A stretch of 17,113 nucleotides of DNA from JAJPGZ01 sp041167105 (GTDB lineage: Bacteria; Verrucomicrobiota; Verrucomicrobiia; Chthoniobacterales; UBA10450): positions 1 through 17,113 of the forward strand of contig JBEEGX010000113.1 of the NCBI GenBank assembly GCA_041167105.1, given 5' to 3'. Positions 14,660 through 17,113 of this stretch are shown piece by piece; position 1 is the stretch's first letter; each line of letters starts with the position of its first letter. The translations under genes were made by a program, and so were the position numbers. Below the pieces are notes generated by a model that was not told the DNA's origin, made no database searches, and was given only the letters and a program-made list of their open reading frames with translations.

Positions 14660-14681
14660 TGTCGATCTTACAAGATCGACA
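14660..14681. repeat. Inverted pair of the AAGATCGACA word (terminator-like hairpin)
   Basis: TGTCGATCTT (14660-14669) and AAGATCGACA (14672-14681) are perfect 10-base inverted copies two bases apart. As RNA they would form an 8-bp stem with a 6-base loop. The element fills the gap between the rarD stop (14682) and the next start codon (14657). No U-tract follows. Paired uptake words acting as terminators are known in Neisseria and Haemophilus; the analogy is inference. Confidence 0.88.
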
Positions 14682-15632
14682 TCATGCCGGTGTTTCGCAA
14701 ACGGCCGCCTCGACCGTTGCGGGCACGCGCTGCGAGCGCCACCGAGTCACGGCTTCCCAGGTGAAAATGGCGAGCGCGATCCAGATCAGCCCGAAAGTAA
14801 TGAGATGTCCACGCGTGAATGGTTCGCGATAGAGATAGACGCCGAGGAAAAACGAACCGGTCGGCGAAAGATATTGCAGGAAGCCGATGGTCGTTAGGCG
14901 AAGATAACGCGCGGCGTATCCGAACCAGAACAGCGGCACGGCGGTGACGACGCCCGTGCTTATGAGCAAGATCGACAAGTACATTCCGGCTTGATCGAAG
15001 ACGAGCGCGCCATTGTGTTTAAGCCAGAGCAAATACACGAGCGCGACCGGGACCAGCAACACGGTCTCCAAAAACAGTCCCGGAATCGCGGCGGTGCCGG
15101 ATTGTTTGCGCAGCAGTCCGTATAAGCCGAACGACATGCATAGGCCGAGTGCGATCCATGGGACCTGACCGTAACCGAAAGTCAGATTAAAAACACTGAG
15201 CGTCGCCAGAACGACGGAAACTAATTGCAGGCGCGTTAGTTTCTCGCGCAGAAACACCGCGCCTAACAAAACATTCACGAGCGGCACCATGAAATAGCCG
15301 AGACTGGTCTCGAGCACGCGGCCGATGTTCACCGCCCAAATAAATTGCAGCCAGTTCAGCGCGATCATGAGTCCGCTGGCCAGACAATAAGTGATGGCCT
15401 GCGGCGAGCGCACGACGGCGGCGACTTCACGCCAACGTCGCTGCCACGAAAGCAGCGCGATGAGAAACAAACTCGTCCAGACAAACCGGTGCGCGAGAAT
15501 TTCCGACGCCGGAACATCCTTGAGCAGCTTCCAGTAAACCGGAATCAATCCCCACGTCCCGAACGCCGCGATACCGGCGATGAGCGCGAGTGTGTCGTGC
15601 GATTTGTTAGGCGACTTCGCTAAGATCGACAT
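14682..15632 (-). CDS. rarD: RarD-type EamA/DMT-superfamily permease
   Basis: A 316-aa inner-membrane protein with about ten helices in two EamA repeats. RarD hallmarks are visible: FGTWGLIPVYWKLLKDVPASEILAHRFVW near the N-terminus, ALNWLQFIWAVNIGRVLETSLGYFMVPLVNVLLGAVFLREKL in the first repeat, and FLQYLSPTGSFFLGVYLYREPF in the second. RarD ('chloramphenicol-sensitive' protein) belongs to the drug/metabolite transporters; its natural substrate is unclear. The ATG at 15632 lies inside an inverted pair of AAGATCGACA words, giving an MSIL N-terminus; no later in-frame start precedes helix 1. It starts 12 bases after the upstream MsrB-like gene's stop, so the two probably share a transcript. Confidence 0.92.
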   Translation of the reverse strand: MSILAKSPNKSHDTLALIAGIAAFGTWGLIPVYWKLLKDVPASEILAHRFVWTSLFLIALLSWQRRWREVAAVVRSPQAITYCLASGLMIALNWLQFIWAVNIGRVLETSLGYFMVPLVNVLLGAVFLREKLTRLQLVSVVLATLSVFNLTFGYGQVPWIALGLCMSFGLYGLLRKQSGTAAIPGLFLETVLLVPVALVYLLWLKHNGALVFDQAGMYLSILLISTGVVTAVPLFWFGYAARYLRLTTIGFLQYLSPTGSFFLGVYLYREPFTRGHLITFGLIWIALAIFTWEAVTRWRSQRVPATVEAAVCETPA

Positions 15633-15642
15633 CGTCGATCTT
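15622..15642. repeat. Inverted pair of the dispersed word covering the rarD start codon
   Basis: AAGATCGAC (15622-15630) and GTCGATCTT (15634-15642) form a perfect 9-bp stem with a 3-base loop. The left half is an exact AAGATCGACA word; the right half is one base short of it (CGTCGATCTT). In the - strand mRNA the rarD AUG (15632-15630) sits at the loop-stem junction, so folding could limit initiation unless ribosomes arrive from the upstream gene, whose stop is 12 bases away. Confidence 0.88.
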
Positions 15643-15644
15643 GT

Positions 15645-16280
15645 TCACCTGGGAGGCGCGGGCGACGCCGCTTGTGCACCGTCGAGCAGCTGGCGATAAT
15701 TTGCATAACCCGCAGTCGACATGTCTTCGCGCGGAATGAAACGCAGCGCACAAGAGTTGATCGCGTAGCGGCGGCCGGACGGCGATTTCGGATCGGCAAA
15801 GACATGACCGAGATGCGCGTCGCTGTGCTTGGCCCGGACTTCGACGCGTTGCATGTCGAAAGAGTTGTCTGGGCGTTCGACTAATAAATCGGGCGAGATC
15901 GGTTTGCTAAACGTTGGTCTGCCGTTGCCGGGATCGTATTTATCGAGTGAGGTAAAGAGCGGATCGCCAGCGATGACATCGACATAGATACCGGGCTCGA
16001 ACTTATCCCAGTATGCGTTTTGAAACGCGGTCTCGGTGCCGTTCTCGCGCACGACGTGATAAACATTCGTCTTCAAACGCACTTTGAGAACGGCGTCAGT
16101 CGGCACTGGCCGGTTGGGATCGTATCCCGTAACTTCGCTGTTTTTTGCCCGGGAGAAGAAGAAAAAATAAAGCGCCGATGCGCCCAGGACGGCGATGAGG
16201 GCAACGCCGATGTATGTGCTCAGCGCCGTCTTCTCTTCGCTCGAAATTCGCGAGCTAGTCGTTTCTTCCGTCTCTGGCAT
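15645..16280 (-). CDS. Membrane-anchored MsrB-like protein with altered active site
   Basis: A 211-aa protein. A hydrophilic N-terminus, one transmembrane helix (about 22-43) and an extracytoplasmic SelR/MsrB fold: FQNAYWDKFEPGIYVDVIAGDPLFTSLDKYD (86-116), RVEVRAKHSDAHLGHVF (145-161) and RYAINSCALRFIP (171-183). MsrB reduces methionine-R-sulfoxide using a Cys in R-Y-C-x-N. Here that position is Ala173, and a Cys appears instead at 177. The Trp of the usual G-W-P-S-F is Arg121, the resolving-Cys position in C-G-T-E-P-P-F is Asn80, and the CxxC zinc sites are absent. The active-site His residues (152, 156, 159) remain. It is thus a divergent or inactive paralogue of its neighbour, or one using a relocated Cys. 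The gap to the upstream msrB gene is 33 bases. Confidence 0.85.
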   Translation of the reverse strand: MPETEETTSSRISSEEKTALSTYIGVALIAVLGASALYFFFFSRAKNSEVTGYDPNRPVPTDAVLKVRLKTNVYHVVRENGTETAFQNAYWDKFEPGIYVDVIAGDPLFTSLDKYDPGNGRPTFSKPISPDLLVERPDNSFDMQRVEVRAKHSDAHLGHVFADPKSPSGRRYAINSCALRFIPREDMSTAGYANYRQLLDGAQAASPAPPR

Positions 16281-16313
16281 GGCCGAAAGTGAATCAAAAA
16301 AGAGCTGTGCGCG

Positions 16314-16952
16314 TCACTTCTTTTTCTCAAATAAGGACAGATATTCGCCGTAACCCTCTTCCTGCAATTTTTCCACCGGAATAAATCTCAAGGCCGCCGA
16401 GTTGATGCAGTAACGCGCGTGCGTCGGCCCAGGGCCGTCATCGAAGACGTGGCCGAGATGCGAATCACTTCTGCTCGAGCGCACTTCCACCCGCTCCATA
16501 CCGACCGAACGATCGGATTTCTCCGCCACGTGCGCTTTGTCGATCGGCTTCGTAAAACTGGGCCAGCCCGAGCCGCTGTCGAACTTGTCGAGCGAACTAA
16601 AGAGCGGTTCCCCGCTAACAACATCGACATAGATGCCGGCGCGATGATTGTCCCAATACGCGTTCTGAAACGGCGGCTCCGTTCCGCACATCTGCGTGAC
16701 ATGATATTGCTGCGGCGTCAATTTTTTGCGCAGCTCGGCCTCGTTAGGCTTTGCTGTAGTGGCAACCGTGTCGGCTGCAGGTGATGACGCTTCGCTGCTC
16801 GAAGATGGAGTGTTCATAGAATTGTTTTCTTTTCGTTGGGCCCCGGCCTGACTCAAAAATATCGCCACCCCCGTGAGCGCAACGAACACGACCGCGCAGA
16901 AAACCAACATTCCGCGCGATGATCGCTGTGGCCGTTTCGGGAATTGGATCAC
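16314..16952 (-). CDS. msrB: Membrane-anchored peptide-methionine (R)-S-oxide reductase MsrB
   Basis: From the GTG at 16952 the protein has 212 aa: a basic N-terminus (FPKRPQRSSRG), a transmembrane or signal-anchor helix (about 15-33), a Ser/Ala/Thr linker (about 45-70) and a complete MsrB domain. Conserved features are QMCGTEPPF (Cys89, the probable resolving Cys), GIYVDVVSGEPLFSSLDKFDSGSGWPSF (Trp130), DSHLGHVFDDG and RYCINSAALRF with catalytic Cys182. It repairs oxidised methionine, here probably in the periplasm. A TTG at 16985 inside an AAGATCGACA word would add MSILRGRVRFR; I prefer the GTG, which leaves that word upstream as at other genes, but the choice is uncertain. The ATG at 16910 would lose the basic N-terminal region. 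Confidence 0.88.
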   Translation of the reverse strand: MIQFPKRPQRSSRGMLVFCAVVFVALTGVAIFLSQAGAQRKENNSMNTPSSSSEASSPAADTVATTAKPNEAELRKKLTPQQYHVTQMCGTEPPFQNAYWDNHRAGIYVDVVSGEPLFSSLDKFDSGSGWPSFTKPIDKAHVAEKSDRSVGMERVEVRSSRSDSHLGHVFDDGPGPTHARYCINSAALRFIPVEKLQEEGYGEYLSLFEKKK

Positions 16953-17001
16953 GCGAAAACGTACGCGTCCGCGCAAGATCGACAATCGAATTTACCGCTG
17001 A

Positions 17002-17113
17002 TCAATCTGCGCGACCGGCTTCCGGCACGCGGATGTAATTGCGAAAGATGAGTAATCCCACCGGCGCGATCGCCGCCGCGCACGCGAAGATCAACCACAT
17101 GATGCCGGAATGG
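17002..17113 (-). CDS. 3' end of a membrane protein gene (possibly a transporter), start outside window
   Basis: Reading in from the right edge on the - strand, an open frame ends at TGA (17004-17002). The last 36 residues read ...SGIMWLIFACAAAIAPVGLLIF, a transmembrane helix, followed by RNYIRVPEAGRAD. A final helix plus a short charged tail fits the C-terminus of an MFS- or POT-like transporter, but too little is present to name a family. It lies about 50 bases upstream of msrB in the same orientation. Confidence 0.6.
   Translation of the reverse strand, partial: HSGIMWLIFACAAAIAPVGLLIFRNYIRVPEAGRAD

Larger units (their letters stand above)
125..16749. repeat. Dispersed heptamer family GTTAGGC, 18 copies
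   Basis: GTTAGGC starts on + at 772, 1352, 1504, 3383, 4006, 4948, 5269, 5380, 11523, 13451, 13956, 14893, 15606 and 16743; GCCTAAC starts at 125, 10001, 10194 and 15261. About 2 are expected by composition. The base before it is C or T in 17 of 18 (12 are CGTTAGGC). It is used in several reading frames, even forcing the rare-type codons TTA and AGG, and it forms the stop of hsp70. Confidence 0.8.
28..16984. repeat. Dispersed 10-mer family AAGATCGACA, 26 exact copies
   Basis: Start positions of exact copies on +: 28, 1383, 2471, 3849, 5875, 5890, 9233, 10369, 10384, 12593, 14672, 14968, 15622, 16975. Of the reverse complement TGTCGATCTT: 152, 802, 2531, 2863, 3080, 4024, 5202, 8328, 8389, 10043, 12317, 14660. 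Chance expectation is about 0.02-0.03. Position 11 is A or T in 25 of 26, and the base before is C in 16 of 26, so the extended consensus is (C)AAGATCGACAW. About nine copies lie in gaps or on gene ends, although gaps are a small part of the window. Confidence 0.93.

Noticed and set aside
14660..14681. Classical intrinsic terminator
   Set aside because: A stable stem is present but no run of T follows on either strand, so it is listed as a repeat only.
28..16984. AAGATCGACA as a CRISPR repeat or transposon terminal repeat
   Set aside because: Copies are only about 10-12 bases, irregularly spaced, on both strands and mostly inside intact genes, with no target duplications or spacer structure.

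Overview
The window looks like a chromosomal segment of a moderately GC-rich soil or freshwater bacterium, most likely a verrucomicrobium of the Spartobacteria/Chthoniobacterales type. This rests on two PEP-CTERM secreted proteins, a 34-residue bTHX/AURKAIP1-COX24-like basic protein, TPR proteins with Pro/Ser/Ala tails, and a general lack of Shine-Dalgarno sequences. The phylum assignment is inference. No rRNA, tRNA, CRISPR array, phage gene or transposase was seen.

Layout, left to right. (1) + strand, 1-4010: 3' part of a 2H-phosphoesterase gene overlapping an rtcB-type RNA ligase gene, then a PEP-CTERM protein and a short Hsp70. (2) - strand, 3943-10314: a membrane-anchored TPR protein whose 3' end overlaps hsp70 tail to tail; two integron-type gene cassettes with recognisable attC sites (5925-6843) and no integrase; an AI-2E-family permease; a secreted TPR protein; and the small basic protein. 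(3) 10412-12300: a His-rich polytopic membrane protein and a secreted TonB-C-like protein (both -), then a PEP-CTERM protein (+) with a sigma70-like promoter. (4) - strand, 12302-17113: recQ, a conserved unknown, a rarD-type EamA permease, two tandem membrane-anchored MsrB-like proteins and the 3' end of another membrane protein. Several of these are 7-35 bp apart and probably co-transcribed.

The most unusual feature is a dispersed 10-mer, AAGATCGACA, present 26 times exactly (14 on +, 12 on -). About 0.02-0.03 copies are expected by chance. It occurs in all kinds of reading frame and is enriched at gene junctions, where it forms 15-bp-period direct pairs and inverted pairs. This density and placement resemble a DNA uptake sequence (DUS/USS); I know of none described for this group. 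A second word, GTTAGGC (18 copies, about 2 expected), is also over-represented and equals the canonical integron attC core. Other points of interest are the cassette pair, an MsrB paralogue whose catalytic Cys appears displaced by four residues in the linear sequence, and the phosphoesterase-RtcB pair, which looks like an RNA end-healing and sealing unit.
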